From G963674835 sp963674835 (lineage in GTDB: Bacteria; Planctomycetota; Planctomycetia; Pirellulales; Thermoguttaceae): 64,000 nucleotides of DNA. The notes beneath the pieces are model-generated. The model was not told the origin of the DNA. It saw nothing but the letters and a program-made list of their open reading frames with translations, and did not search any database. The DNA lies in NCBI GenBank assembly GCA_963674835.2, contig CAXXKC010000001.1, positions 992,001 to 1,056,000 of the forward strand, given 5' to 3'. Shown in pieces: positions 1 to 12,852 of the stretch (positions within the stretch are counted from its first letter, which is position 1; each line of letters starts with the position of its first letter). The position numbers and the translations under genes were made by a program.

Positions 1-104
1 GAAAGAAGATAGCTCAACATTGCCAACGCAACGCCGATCGATGTAACGACAAGCCACAGCCCCAGCACGCGAATCGCCACTTCCAGCAAGCATCGAGCCG
101 ACAT
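1..104 (-). CDS. N-terminus of a membrane or exported protein (partial)
   Basis: The first 34 codons of a gene that leaves the window at its left edge. An ATG at 104-102 is preceded by AAGGAG (complement of 115-120) at good spacing, so the start is well supported. The visible protein is a short polar head followed by a long hydrophobic stretch rich in Leu, Val, Ala and Ile, typical of a signal anchor or first membrane helix. It lies downstream of the epimerase gene on the same strand, about 165 bases away, so the two may be co-transcribed. The family cannot be recognised from this fragment. Confidence 0.5.
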   Translation of the reverse strand, partial: MSARCLLEVAIRVLGLWLVVTSIGVALAMLSYLL

Positions 105-269
105 CGTCGCGAGTCTCCTTGCATCAGGATGAGAAGACGCAACGGCTCCGAACACGCGGCGACCGCGGCCGTCGCCCCACCGCCACGGTTCGACCTCTGC
201 CGACAACCTCACACGAGAGTATTCGCCCGACGTGCGCCGAGATTCAGGCGATTTCCGAACCCATGCAGT

Positions 270-1259
270 TCAATCCCCATATCTGTTCGGGTGATTCCGG
301 AACCAGCCCCAGGCCGTCTCCACGATCGCGTCGATTTCCCGGTACCGCGCCGACCAGCCCAACTCGCGACGGATCTGCGACGCATCGGCATACAGAATGG
401 CCGGATCCCCAGGCCGACGCGATCCTTGGACGATCGGGATATCGGCTCCGCTGACCCGCCTGGCCGACTCGATCACCTCCTTCACCGAGTACCCGCGGCC
501 GATACCCAGGTTGTAGAAGCGCATATCGCCAGGCCGCAGCGCATCCATGGCCGCCATGTGAGCCTCGCAGAGATCTTCCACGTGGATATAGTCGCGAATG
601 CACGTGCCGTCCGGCGTGGGATAGTCGGTGCCAAACAGCGTGACCGACGGCCGCCGCCCCAACGCCGTCAGCAGCAACAGCGGGATTAGGTGGGTTTCCG
701 GATCGTGGTCTTCGCCCAGCGATCCGTCGGCCGCGCAGCCGGCCACGTTGAAATAGCGCAGCGCAGCGAACGAGAACTGCGGATTGGCGGCGGCGTAGTC
801 TCGCAGCATCCGCTCCACGCACCACTTCGACCAGCCATACGGATTGATCGGCTCCTGGCGCATGGTCTCCACGATCGGCGTCTGCTCGGGCTCGCCGTAG
901 GTAGCGCAGGTCGAGCTGAACACCAGCCGCCCCAGGCCCGCCTGGTCCATCGCTTCCAGCAGGCTCAGCGTTCCCGACGTGTTGTTGCGGTAGTAGCTCA
1001 ACGGCTTGTCGACCGATTCGCCCACGTAGGCCAGGGCCGCGAAGTGCATGACGCAATCGACCGAGTACCGCCGGAGCAGTTCCGCCAGTGCGAGCGTATC
1101 CAACAGGTCGACCGCGTGGAAGGCCGCCTCCGGATGCACGGCCTGCCGATGACCGCGAAAGAGGTTATCGACCGCCACCACACGATGCCCAGCCTCGACC
1201 AGTTGTTTCACCGCGTGCGACCCAATGTAACCTGCCCCTCCCGCAACCAGAACGTTCAT
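270..1259 (-). CDS. galE: UDP-glucose 4-epimerase
   Basis: Interconverts UDP-glucose and UDP-galactose (Leloir pathway; supplies sugar nucleotides for cell-surface glycans). The 329-residue protein begins with the Rossmann NAD motif VAGGAGYIGS, has the SSTCATYG segment and the catalytic Tyr/Lys in YGWSK, and matches the usual length of about 330-340 residues. I chose the ATG at 1259 over an upstream in-frame ATG at 1280 because GGAGAG lies just before it and the NAD-binding strand starts immediately. It is divergent from the glycosyltransferase at 1429, which fits a role in polysaccharide synthesis. Other UDP-sugar epimerases of the extended SDR family cannot be fully excluded. Confidence 0.93.
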   Translation of the reverse strand: MNVLVAGGAGYIGSHAVKQLVEAGHRVVAVDNLFRGHRQAVHPEAAFHAVDLLDTLALAELLRRYSVDCVMHFAALAYVGESVDKPLSYYRNNTSGTLSLLEAMDQAGLGRLVFSSTCATYGEPEQTPIVETMRQEPINPYGWSKWCVERMLRDYAAANPQFSFAALRYFNVAGCAADGSLGEDHDPETHLIPLLLLTALGRRPSVTLFGTDYPTPDGTCIRDYIHVEDLCEAHMAAMDALRPGDMRFYNLGIGRGYSVKEVIESARRVSGADIPIVQGSRRPGDPAILYADASQIRRELGWSARYREIDAIVETAWGWFRNHPNRYGD

Positions 1260-1428
1260 CGATCTCTCCTCGTCGGCCATTCGGTATCCCCCCTATTGCA
1301 TCGGCTCCTCCAGGATATCCCAGCCGGGCCAATCCCGTAAGGTCGGCACTTTCCGGCAAACTGACGAAAAACGGCCGACCTCCGCCGCAACCGCATGACA
1401 TACTTGAGATGGCCACTCTCCGGCGGGG

Positions 1429-2385
1429 ATGACACCTATGACCGACATGCTTCAGCCTCTTCCAGGACCGAACGATCAGCCGGCCACCGTCCCGGGATGC
1501 GAAATCCCGAGCTTGGCTGTCTGGCTGCCGCCCGTAGATGCCCGTGAGGAGCCCTACCCCGACGTACCGTCGCGTGGACCGGCATCCGGCGCGAGCGCGA
1601 CACCGATCGAACTGCCGAAGTGTGTTCGTGAGTTGGGTCTTTCGTTGTCGTGCCTCACCCTTGAGGAAACGCTCGATCAGATCGACGCGTTGGTCGATCG
1701 CCGCCAGCCAAGCTACTTCATCACGGCCAACTTGCACTACGCAATGCTCAGCCAACGCGACCCGCGGCTGGCCGAGGTCAATCGCAACGCAGCCTTCCTC
1801 GTGGCCGACGGGATGCCGCTGGTTTGGTATTCCCGGCTCAAGTGGCGGCGTCTGCCCGAGCGCGTGGCGGGTGCCGACCTGATCTACTCGATCGCCGAAC
1901 GCGCCGCAGTGCGCCGTTACCGCATGTTTCTGCTCGGGGGTGCCCCCGGCGTGGCCCAGCAGGCCGCCGACAATCTGCAAGATCTCTACGGCCCCTTGGA
2001 CATCGCTGGAATCGAAGCTCCGGACCTGGATCAGCTCTCTGCCGACCAACATCAGCAACTTGTCGCCCGCATTCGCAAGACGCGAGCCGACCTGCTCCTC
2101 GTGGCGTTGGGGCAGCCCAAAGGCGAACTCTGGCTCGCCGAACACTGCCAGGCCCTGGGTGTCCCCGTCTGTGTCCAGTTGGGAGCGTCGTTCGACTTCG
2201 TCGCCGGGCGAGTTCCCCGCGCACCGCGTTGGATGCAAGAGACCGGCACCGAATGGCTCTACCGCGTCTGGTGCGAACCACGCCGCATGCTGCCTCGCTA
2301 TTATCGCGACGCCAAGTTCCTCCTCGGCATGTTCCTCCGCGATTTGTTCGGTACGTCCGGCCATCGCTCATCGGACCAGGGCTGA
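1429..2385 (+). CDS. WecG/TagA/CpsF-family glycosyltransferase (GT26)
   Basis: Probably transfers a sugar (ManNAc or a related residue) from a UDP-sugar to a lipid-linked acceptor during exopolysaccharide or wall-polymer synthesis. The 318-residue protein has a variable N-terminal tail of about 65 residues, then the family core: the TANLHYAML and ADGMPLVW segments, FLLGGAPGVA, the ALGQPKGELW segment (family form LGxPxQE) and the C-terminal GASFDFVAGRVPRAP followed by EWLYRVWCEP. The start is uncertain: ATGs occur at 1429, 1438 and 1447, and only a weak purine-rich stretch precedes the first. Specificity cannot be read from the sequence. Confidence 0.85.
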   Translation: MTPMTDMLQPLPGPNDQPATVPGCEIPSLAVWLPPVDAREEPYPDVPSRGPASGASATPIELPKCVRELGLSLSCLTLEETLDQIDALVDRRQPSYFITANLHYAMLSQRDPRLAEVNRNAAFLVADGMPLVWYSRLKWRRLPERVAGADLIYSIAERAAVRRYRMFLLGGAPGVAQQAADNLQDLYGPLDIAGIEAPDLDQLSADQHQQLVARIRKTRADLLLVALGQPKGELWLAEHCQALGVPVCVQLGASFDFVAGRVPRAPRWMQETGTEWLYRVWCEPRRMLPRYYRDAKFLLGMFLRDLFGTSGHRSSDQG

Positions 2386-2527
2386 GCCTGACCGATGTCG
2401 CTTCCCCTGCGCGGGCCCCCGCCGCTGTCAATCGCAGTGGATTCCACTCGCCGGCTGTGCGTATACTTCTGCATCTGGGGTCCGTCTTCCCGCGCCAGAA
2501 GCACTCCCTCCAGCAAAGGACCGCGCC

Positions 2528-3307
2528 ATGGAGTCGTCGGTTAGCCGCGTTGCACTCGTCACAGGGGCCGGACGCCGGCGGATCGGCAACGTGATCGCCA
2601 TCCATCTGGCCCAGCAAGGGTATGCCATCGGCCTGCACTACCATCGCTCGGCCGAGCCAGCCGCACAGACCGCGGCCGAACTGAAATCCCAAGGTGTCGA
2701 CGTCGAGCTCCTTCAGGCCGACGTGGCCAAGGAGCCCGACGTACGACAGTTGTTTCAACGCGTGCTCGAACGCTTCGGCCGGCTCGACGTGCTCGTCACC
2801 GCCGCGGCCATCTGGGAGCCGAAACCGCTGGAAGCCGTCACCGCCGACGATGTGAGAAGGCACTTCGACATCAACGCCCTGGGCACGTTTCTCTGCTGCC
2901 GCCAGGCCGGCCTGATCATGGCGGGTCAGCCAAGCGGCGGGGCCATCGTGACCATCGGCGATTGGGCCGTCGAACGTCCCTATGCCGACTACGCCGCGTA
3001 CTTCCTTTCCAAAGGGGCGATCCCGACCCTCACGAGAACGCTCGCCGTCGAGCTGGCGCGTCGCAACACGGCCGTTCGCGTCAACTGCATCCTTCCCGGT
3101 CCGGTCATGCTGCCCGACGAACTCCCCGAGGACCAGCGGCAGCAGGTCATCGCCGGCACGCTCCTCCACCGCGAAGGCCGCCCCGACCATATCGCTCACG
3201 CCGTGCTCTTCCTGATCGAAAACGACTACGTGACGGGCGTCTGCCTGCCTGTCGATGGTGGGCGGACGATCGCCGGGGGCGAAGGTCCCGAACACGTCGT
3301 GGGCTGA
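2528..3307 (+). CDS. Short-chain dehydrogenase/reductase
   Basis: An NAD(P)H-dependent oxidoreductase of the classical SDR family, 259 residues. The cofactor motif is TGAGRRRIG, a form also seen in pteridine-reductase-like members. The catalytic Tyr/Lys lie in YFLSK, followed by TRTLAVELA and the usual PGPV segment, and the C-terminus ends in VTGVCLPVDGG. The frame is open upstream to 1940, but AAAGGA lies 8-13 bases before the ATG at 2528 and the Rossmann fold begins there. The natural substrate is unknown. It converges on the YihY-type gene with a 21-base gap that contains a CTCGG/CCGAG inverted repeat. Confidence 0.88.
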   Translation: MESSVSRVALVTGAGRRRIGNVIAIHLAQQGYAIGLHYHRSAEPAAQTAAELKSQGVDVELLQADVAKEPDVRQLFQRVLERFGRLDVLVTAAAIWEPKPLEAVTADDVRRHFDINALGTFLCCRQAGLIMAGQPSGGAIVTIGDWAVERPYADYAAYFLSKGAIPTLTRTLAVELARRNTAVRVNCILPGPVMLPDELPEDQRQQVIAGTLLHREGRPDHIAHAVLFLIENDYVTGVCLPVDGGRTIAGGEGPEHVVG

Positions 3308-3328
3308 GGCCGCTCGGCGAGCCGAGGC

Positions 3329-4237
3329 TCAAACGACCTTGCGAGTCTTCCTGCCGGTCTTCACGGCCCCGGCGGCCGCAGGAATCTGGCCGCCGTCGCG
3401 TTGTGCCCACACCTGGGTAAACTCCGCCCCGAACAGGAAGATCAACGACGTATAGTAAATCCACACCAACAGCAACGCCAGCGACCCGGCCGCGCCGTAG
3501 GGCGAACCGACACTGGCCCGCCCCAGATACAACGCCAGAAAGTACTTTCCAATCACGAACAACACGGCCGTCACCAGTGCGCCGACCCACACGTCGCGCC
3601 ACGCGACCTTCGCATCGGGCAACACTTTGAACAGGGCGGCAAACAGCACGGCGATAATCAACCAGGAGATTAGCGAGTTGAGCCACTGCCAGATCAATGC
3701 CTGGGCTCCGTGGCCGATCGCATTCGTCACCACATCGCCGAAAGCGGCCAGCAGCGTACTGAGCACTACCGAGGCCAGAAGCAGAATGGCGACGATGAGG
3801 ATCATGGCGAATGACAGGCTCCGCTTGACGATTGTATTGAGGATACTCCCGCGTCGCGGATCAGGCGCAACGTCCCAGGCTCGGTCCAGCGCCGTCTGGA
3901 GCTGTGCCATGACTCCGGTTGCCCCGAATACCAAGGCGATCGCCCCCAATATAGTGGCGACTCTACCGGTCCCTTCCCGTTGCTGCATGTGGATCTTCTC
4001 AAGCTGCTGGGCGATTTGGGGCCCCATCTCGACCTGGGCCCGCGCGATTAATTCCTCCTTCGCTTGGCCCGAGCCGATAAATAGGCCCACGACCGTAATG
4101 AGAATGATCAAGATCGGCGGTATGGAAAACATCGCATAGAAGGCCAACGCAGCCCCCATGCTCATGCATTCGTCCTCCAGAAACTCGCTGAACGTCCTCC
4201 GAAAGACGGTCACGATCTGCCATGCCTTGGCAAGCAT
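3329..4237 (-). CDS. YihY/virulence factor BrkB family membrane protein
   Basis: An inner-membrane protein of about 302 residues in the YihY/BrkB family; its biochemical role is not established. The N-terminus carries the family hallmark of a soluble helix (EFLEDECMSMGAALAFYA) running into the first membrane segment. Five or six further hydrophobic helices are visible, including one ending in VWIYYTSLIFLFGAEFTQ, a highly typical C-terminal family signature. The start at 4237 is preceded by a G-rich stretch (GGGGGGTGGGG); upstream in-frame starts at 4252 and 4255 are possible. The last residues are basic. Convergent with the SDR gene. Confidence 0.9.
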   Translation of the reverse strand: MLAKAWQIVTVFRRTFSEFLEDECMSMGAALAFYAMFSIPPILIILITVVGLFIGSGQAKEELIARAQVEMGPQIAQQLEKIHMQQREGTGRVATILGAIALVFGATGVMAQLQTALDRAWDVAPDPRRGSILNTIVKRSLSFAMILIVAILLLASVVLSTLLAAFGDVVTNAIGHGAQALIWQWLNSLISWLIIAVLFAALFKVLPDAKVAWRDVWVGALVTAVLFVIGKYFLALYLGRASVGSPYGAAGSLALLLVWIYYTSLIFLFGAEFTQVWAQRDGGQIPAAAGAVKTGRKTRKVV

Positions 4238-4728
4238 GTCCCCACCCCCCATCACTGCCTACCGAGAGAAAGTCCGTCACTCGACCTTCGCAAATGTAGT
4301 GCCCAACGGGCATCCGCGACAAGCCACTCTTGCAGCGCCGCGGTTCCCAGCGCGAACCTCCCTAGAGATCCCGCACTCGCTCGCTAGAATAGACTGGGCT
4401 TCCCATCCCGACGGCTGCCGAACTGTTCCGCCCGGGCGCCCAAGCGAATGTCCGCCATAACTCTGCAGTGCTGTATGCTACCACACCTATTGATCGCCGA
4501 CTCGGAAGTGACCAGAGTTTGTCGCCGCACCCGGCAGGAAACGGAATTCATAAAGTATTATTCGGTCGTTGATTACGACAACCAACACGATCCCTGCTCC
4601 GTGGGCCGGCCGGAGGCGGGCTCGCAATACGCACACGGTCAGTTTCGTTAATTGTTGCGCCACATTGAAATTAGCATATGTAATGTTACGATGGACATGT
4701 AAGACCCGCTCGTCGACATGGAACAGAT
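4238..4728. other. Intergenic region upstream of gltB
   Basis: About 490 bases without a convincing gene; short open frames here lack family features. The right half is AT-richer than its surroundings. It contains an imperfect dyad at 4564-4583 (GGTCGTTG, four bases, CGACAACC; 6 of 8 positions complementary) and the promoter-like elements listed at 4665-4692. It probably carries the control region of the glutamate synthase genes and, on the other strand, that of the YihY-type gene. Confidence 0.4.
4665..4692 (+). promoter_or_regulatory. Putative sigma70-type promoter of gltB
   Basis: TTGAAA at 4665-4670 and TACGAT at 4687-4692 are separated by 16 bases, giving 5/6 and 4/6 matches to the housekeeping consensus in a locally AT-rich stretch. 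A start of transcription near 4699 would leave a leader of about 30 bases before the gltB ATG. This is pattern matching only; planctomycete promoters are poorly defined. Confidence 0.3.
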
Positions 4729-9280
<4,552 letters not shown>

Positions 9281-9288
<8 letters not shown>

Positions 9289-10705
9289 CCCCAACGGTTT
9301 TCTCCAGTTCCCCCGCGTCGACGTCGAGCATCGCACGGTCGAAGAGCGCATTCGCGACTGGTACGAGATCGACCGTCCGCTGGCAGAGAAGACGCTTCAG
9401 CAGCAGGCGGCTCGCTGCATGGACTGCGGCATTCCCTTCTGTCACGGGGCCGGGTGCCCGGTCAAGAACCGCATTCCCGAGTTCAATGATCTCGTCTACC
9501 GGGACCGGTGGCGCGAGGCGGCCGAAAACCTGCACTCGACGAACAACTTCCCCGAGATCACCGGCCGCGTCTGCCCGGCCCCCTGTGAGGCCGCCTGCAC
9601 CTTGGCGATAAACGACGCCGCGGTGAACATCAAGCACATCGAGTGGCAGATCGCCGAGCGGGCTTTCCGAGAGAATTGGGTTCAGCCCATGCTTCCCGCG
9701 CAGCGGACCGGCCGGCGAGTCGCCGTCGTCGGCTCCGGCCCGGCGGGTCTCGCCGCCGCGCAGCAGTTGACTCGCGCCGGACATGAAGTGGTCGTTTTCG
9801 AGCGCGACGACCGGCCCGGCGGACTCCTCCGGTACGGCATCCCCGATTTCAAGCTCGACAAGCAGATTCTCGATCGTCGGCTCGAGCAAATGGTGGCCGA
9901 AGGGACCACGTTCGAGTCGAGCGTGCATGTCGGCGTCGACGTCTCCGGGCGCTACCTCCGCAAGATCTTCGATGCCATCTGCTTGTGCATGGGTGCCGGC
10001 CAGCCGCGGCCCCTCGACGTGCCCGGCGCCGATCTGCGGGGCGTTCACTACGCCATGGAGTTTCTTCCCCAGCAGAACCATCGCGTGGCCGGCGATTCGC
10101 TTAGCACGCTCGGATTGTCCGATATTCATGCCGAAGGCAAGCACGTGGTCGTCGTCGGCGGTGGCGATACGGGAAGCGACTGCGTAGGCACGTCGATTCG
10201 CCAAGGGGCCTTGTCGGTCACGCAACTGGAAATCCTCCCCAAGCCGCCCGAGGGCAGCAATCCTCAGACGCCTTGGCCGACGTGGCCGGCCATCATGCGC
10301 ACGTCCAGTTCGCACGAGGAAGGTTGCCAGCGCCGCTGGAGCGTGTTGACCAAGGCCATTGGCGGCCACAATGGCAAGGTGGCCGAGCTGCACGCCTGCG
10401 AGGTCGATTGGGTGCGCGGGCCCAAGGGCTGGGAAATGCAGGAACGCCGCGGGACGAACTTCACTCTCGAGGCCGACCTGGTGCTGCTCGCCATGGGATT
10501 CCTCCATGTGGTCCACGGAGGACTGATTCAGCAGTTAGGCGTCGGCGTCAACGGCCGTGGCAACGTCGTGGTCCGCGATTGGATGACCAGCCAGGAAGGC
10601 ATCTTCGCCGCCGGCGACACCTCGCGGGGCGCCTCGCTCGTCGTCCACGCCATCAACGAAGGCCGCCTGGCCGCCAAGGCCATCGACCAGTGGCTCAAGA
10701 AGTAA
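9281..10705 (+). CDS. gltD: Glutamate synthase, small (beta) subunit
   Basis: A flavoprotein that passes electrons from NADPH to the large subunit. The 474-residue chain has the N-terminal Cys-rich 4Fe-4S region (CMDCGIPFC, GCPVKNRIPE, CPAPCEAAC), an FAD-binding motif VVGSGPAGLAAAQ near residue 150 and the NADPH motif VVVVGGGDTGSDC. The ATG at 9281 lies inside the last codons of gltB (shared bases ATGGCTAG) and is preceded by GGAGGAGGTG at 9268-9277, which settles this start over an upstream one at 9248. The length equals that of other GltD proteins. Confidence 0.97.
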
Positions 10706-10838
10706 CGTCGCATCCGTCGGCCATTCACAGCCGGCGCAGGGGCACTCGTTTCAGTCCGAGCGGGCGACCTCGGCCCTTTCCCTGTTGAAAACCCCCTCAC
10801 GACCGTCTACCCTAAGGGCATATCCCAAAAACCTCCCC

Positions 10839-10929
10839 GTAGCACAGCCGCCCTCGGCTGTGAGAATATCCCCCCACAACCGCCCCAGCAATACGAAGCG
10901 CTGGTTGCGGCCGAACGCGACTGTGCTAC
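10839..10929. repeat. Palindromic REP/MITE-like element downstream of gltD
   Basis: A 91-base segment bounded by perfect 9-base inverted repeats: GTAGCACAG at 10839-10847 and CTGTGCTAC at 10921-10929. Its left end also forms a perfect 8-bp hairpin, CACAGCCG / CGGCTGTG with loop CCCT (10843-10862). The interior holds further pairs (CCAGC/GCTGG). It sits in the 331-base gap between gltD and the next gene; the rest of that gap shows nothing else. It could be a mobile palindromic repeat or act as the gltBD transcript end, though no T-run follows it. Confidence 0.5.
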
Positions 10930-11036
10930 ATTCGGCGACAGGCTCCCGCGGGTAATGCACTGCCTAACGCCCGTCGTCTGCCGCAGCCACGCCACACCCG
11001 AGCGTGAGCGTATCACGAGAAGACCGGAGATTCACC

Positions 11037-12338
11037 ATGGCACGACAAACACGCAGGTTGTTCATGCAGCAGGCGACTCGCAACGCGGCCGCCGTCACGC
11101 TTGGGGCGGTCGCGGCGCCCGCCATTCAGGCCCGCGGCGCTAACGAAGCGGTCGTCGTCGGGGTGGTCGGCTGCTCGCGAGGACGTGCCGTCGGCTCCGA
11201 GTTCCACGCCCAAGGAACCAAGATCGCTTACGTTTGCGATCCCGACCAGGGCCGCGCCGAGAAGGGCAAGAAGAGTCTCAGCGCCGAGAAGGCCGTGGCC
11301 GACCTGCGCAAGATCCTCGACGACCGCTCGGTCGACGCGGTGGTCATCGCGGCGCCCGACCATTGGCACGCCCCTGCAACCCTACTGGCCTGCCAGGCGG
11401 GCAAACACGTGTATGTGGAGAAACCCTGCTCGTATTCGATCGTCGAAGGCCGACACATGATCGAGGCCGCCCGCAGCAGCGGTCGCGTCATGCAGGTCGG
11501 CACCCAGACCCGCAGCACCAAGGTCTTCCAAGATGCCATCGCCCTGGTCCGCGAAGGTGCCGTCGGTACCGTGCGCGTCGTCAAGACCTGGACCAGTCAG
11601 CAGCGAGTGAACATCGGCCACTGCAAGCCTTCCGATCCGCCTCCCGGCGTCGACTACGACCTCTGGGTCGGACCGGCGCCCATGATGCCGTATCAGGAGA
11701 ATCGTTTCCACTACCTCTGGCACTGGTGGTACAACTTCGGCACGGGCGATGCCGGCAATCGCGGTGTGCACCAATGGGATATCGCCCTTTGGGGCATGGA
11801 CGCCAAGACCCATCCCACGCGTGTCGCGGGATATAGCGGCAAACTCTATTTCGACGACGACCAACAGTATCCCGATACCCAGTATGTCACGTTCGAGTAC
11901 CCCGGCGACGGCGCCCAGCCCAACCGGCTGCTCGTCTATGAGCAGCGCATTTGGACGCCCTACGTGCAAGAGAACTGCGAAGACGGTTGCACCTTCTACG
12001 GCGACGAAGGCTACTTGACGATCGACATGCAGAAGGGCTGGCAACTCTTCGGCCGGAAGAATGTCCTTCGGAAGGAAGGGCAGGGCAAGTATCAGACCGG
12101 CGACCATGTCGCCGATTTTCTCGATGCCATCCGCAACAACCGGCGCCCGAACGCCGACATCGAGATCGGCCACCTCTCGGCCACGTTGGCCCACTTGTGC
12201 AACATCCTCTCTCGAACCGGCCGGCGGCAACTGACGTTCGACCCGAAGACCGAACAGATCGTCGGCGACCCCGAAGCCAATGCCCTGAGAACTCGCACCT
12301 ATCGCCAGGGATACTGGGCTAGCCCGAAGAGCCTTTGA
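11037..12338 (+). CDS. Gfo/Idh/MocA-family oxidoreductase, Tat-exported
   Basis: An NAD(P)-dependent sugar or polyol oxidoreductase of 433 residues, probably outside the cytoplasm. The N-terminus has a twin-arginine signal (TRRLFMQ, Arg6-Arg7, then a hydrophobic stretch to APAIQA). The Rossmann region reads VVGVVGCSRGR; PDHWH and the family EKP motif (residues 128-130) follow, then the C-terminal GFO/IDH sheet domain (GDAGNRGVHQWDIALWG). The ATG at 11037 follows CCGGAGA; an upstream in-frame start at 11004 would bury the Tat signal. Such exported members are abundant in planctomycetes; the substrate is unknown. Confidence 0.9.
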   Translation: MARQTRRLFMQQATRNAAAVTLGAVAAPAIQARGANEAVVVGVVGCSRGRAVGSEFHAQGTKIAYVCDPDQGRAEKGKKSLSAEKAVADLRKILDDRSVDAVVIAAPDHWHAPATLLACQAGKHVYVEKPCSYSIVEGRHMIEAARSSGRVMQVGTQTRSTKVFQDAIALVREGAVGTVRVVKTWTSQQRVNIGHCKPSDPPPGVDYDLWVGPAPMMPYQENRFHYLWHWWYNFGTGDAGNRGVHQWDIALWGMDAKTHPTRVAGYSGKLYFDDDQQYPDTQYVTFEYPGDGAQPNRLLVYEQRIWTPYVQENCEDGCTFYGDEGYLTIDMQKGWQLFGRKNVLRKEGQGKYQTGDHVADFLDAIRNNRRPNADIEIGHLSATLAHLCNILSRTGRRQLTFDPKTEQIVGDPEANALRTRTYRQGYWASPKSL

Positions 12339-12370
12339 CCCGACCCTTCCGCCATACGAAACGGTGCCTC

Positions 12371-12838
12371 ATGCACCGGCAGCATCGCTCCAGCGTTGGC
12401 TTCTTGTTGGTCCTGCTTGCCGGCCTGAGCATTTCGCCCGGCGAGTGTCTTGCGGCCGATCACCTGGTGTACGTGAGTCCAACAGGCGACGACGCGGCGG
12501 CTGCGTCAACACGTTCGAGCAGATCATTGTCACCGATCCCCGCTCGATCCCATCGATGAAAGGCATTCTACCCGACGGCATCTTGTCGACTGGCCGAAGA
12601 TGTCGATGGCCCAGGCCTTTCGCAACGAGCAGATCCTTCGCTCGCCGGGCAAGCAGATTCGCAGCAACCGACCCGACAACGCACGTCGGCCCGCACCGAG
12701 AACGCCAGCCGCCCGGCCCGGCCGTAGCCCGCGCCTCGTTCCCCACCCCATTCGCCGCCAGCAACGCAAGTGCCGCGAAAGGCCACTGCTCGTTCGTCTC
12801 CTTCGAACCCGGCCTCTTCCCGCGCTAGCGGACGTAGT
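12371..12838 (+). pseudogene. Decayed exported protein, probably of the beta-helix type
   Basis: An ATG at 12371 starts a clean signal peptide (FLLVLLAGLSISPGECLAA) followed by DHLVYVSPTGDDAA, the usual opening of secreted right-handed beta-helix proteins. The frame then stops at 12559, and protein-like stretches continue in other frames (for example NTFEQIIVTDPRS). No single frame covers the region up to 12850. I infer a gene broken by deletions and frameshifts. Only the head is recognisable, so the family is tentative. Confidence 0.45.
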
Positions 12839-12852
12839 CTAGACAGCTCACA

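Noticed and set aside
1838..3295. 485-codon minus-strand frame over the glycosyltransferase and SDR genes
   Set aside because: It crosses two well-supported plus-strand genes and their intergenic gap, with no family signature.
4448..4651. 67-codon frame in the gltB upstream region
   Set aside because: No ribosome site, no recognisable sequence, and it lies in AT-richer DNA that better fits a control region.
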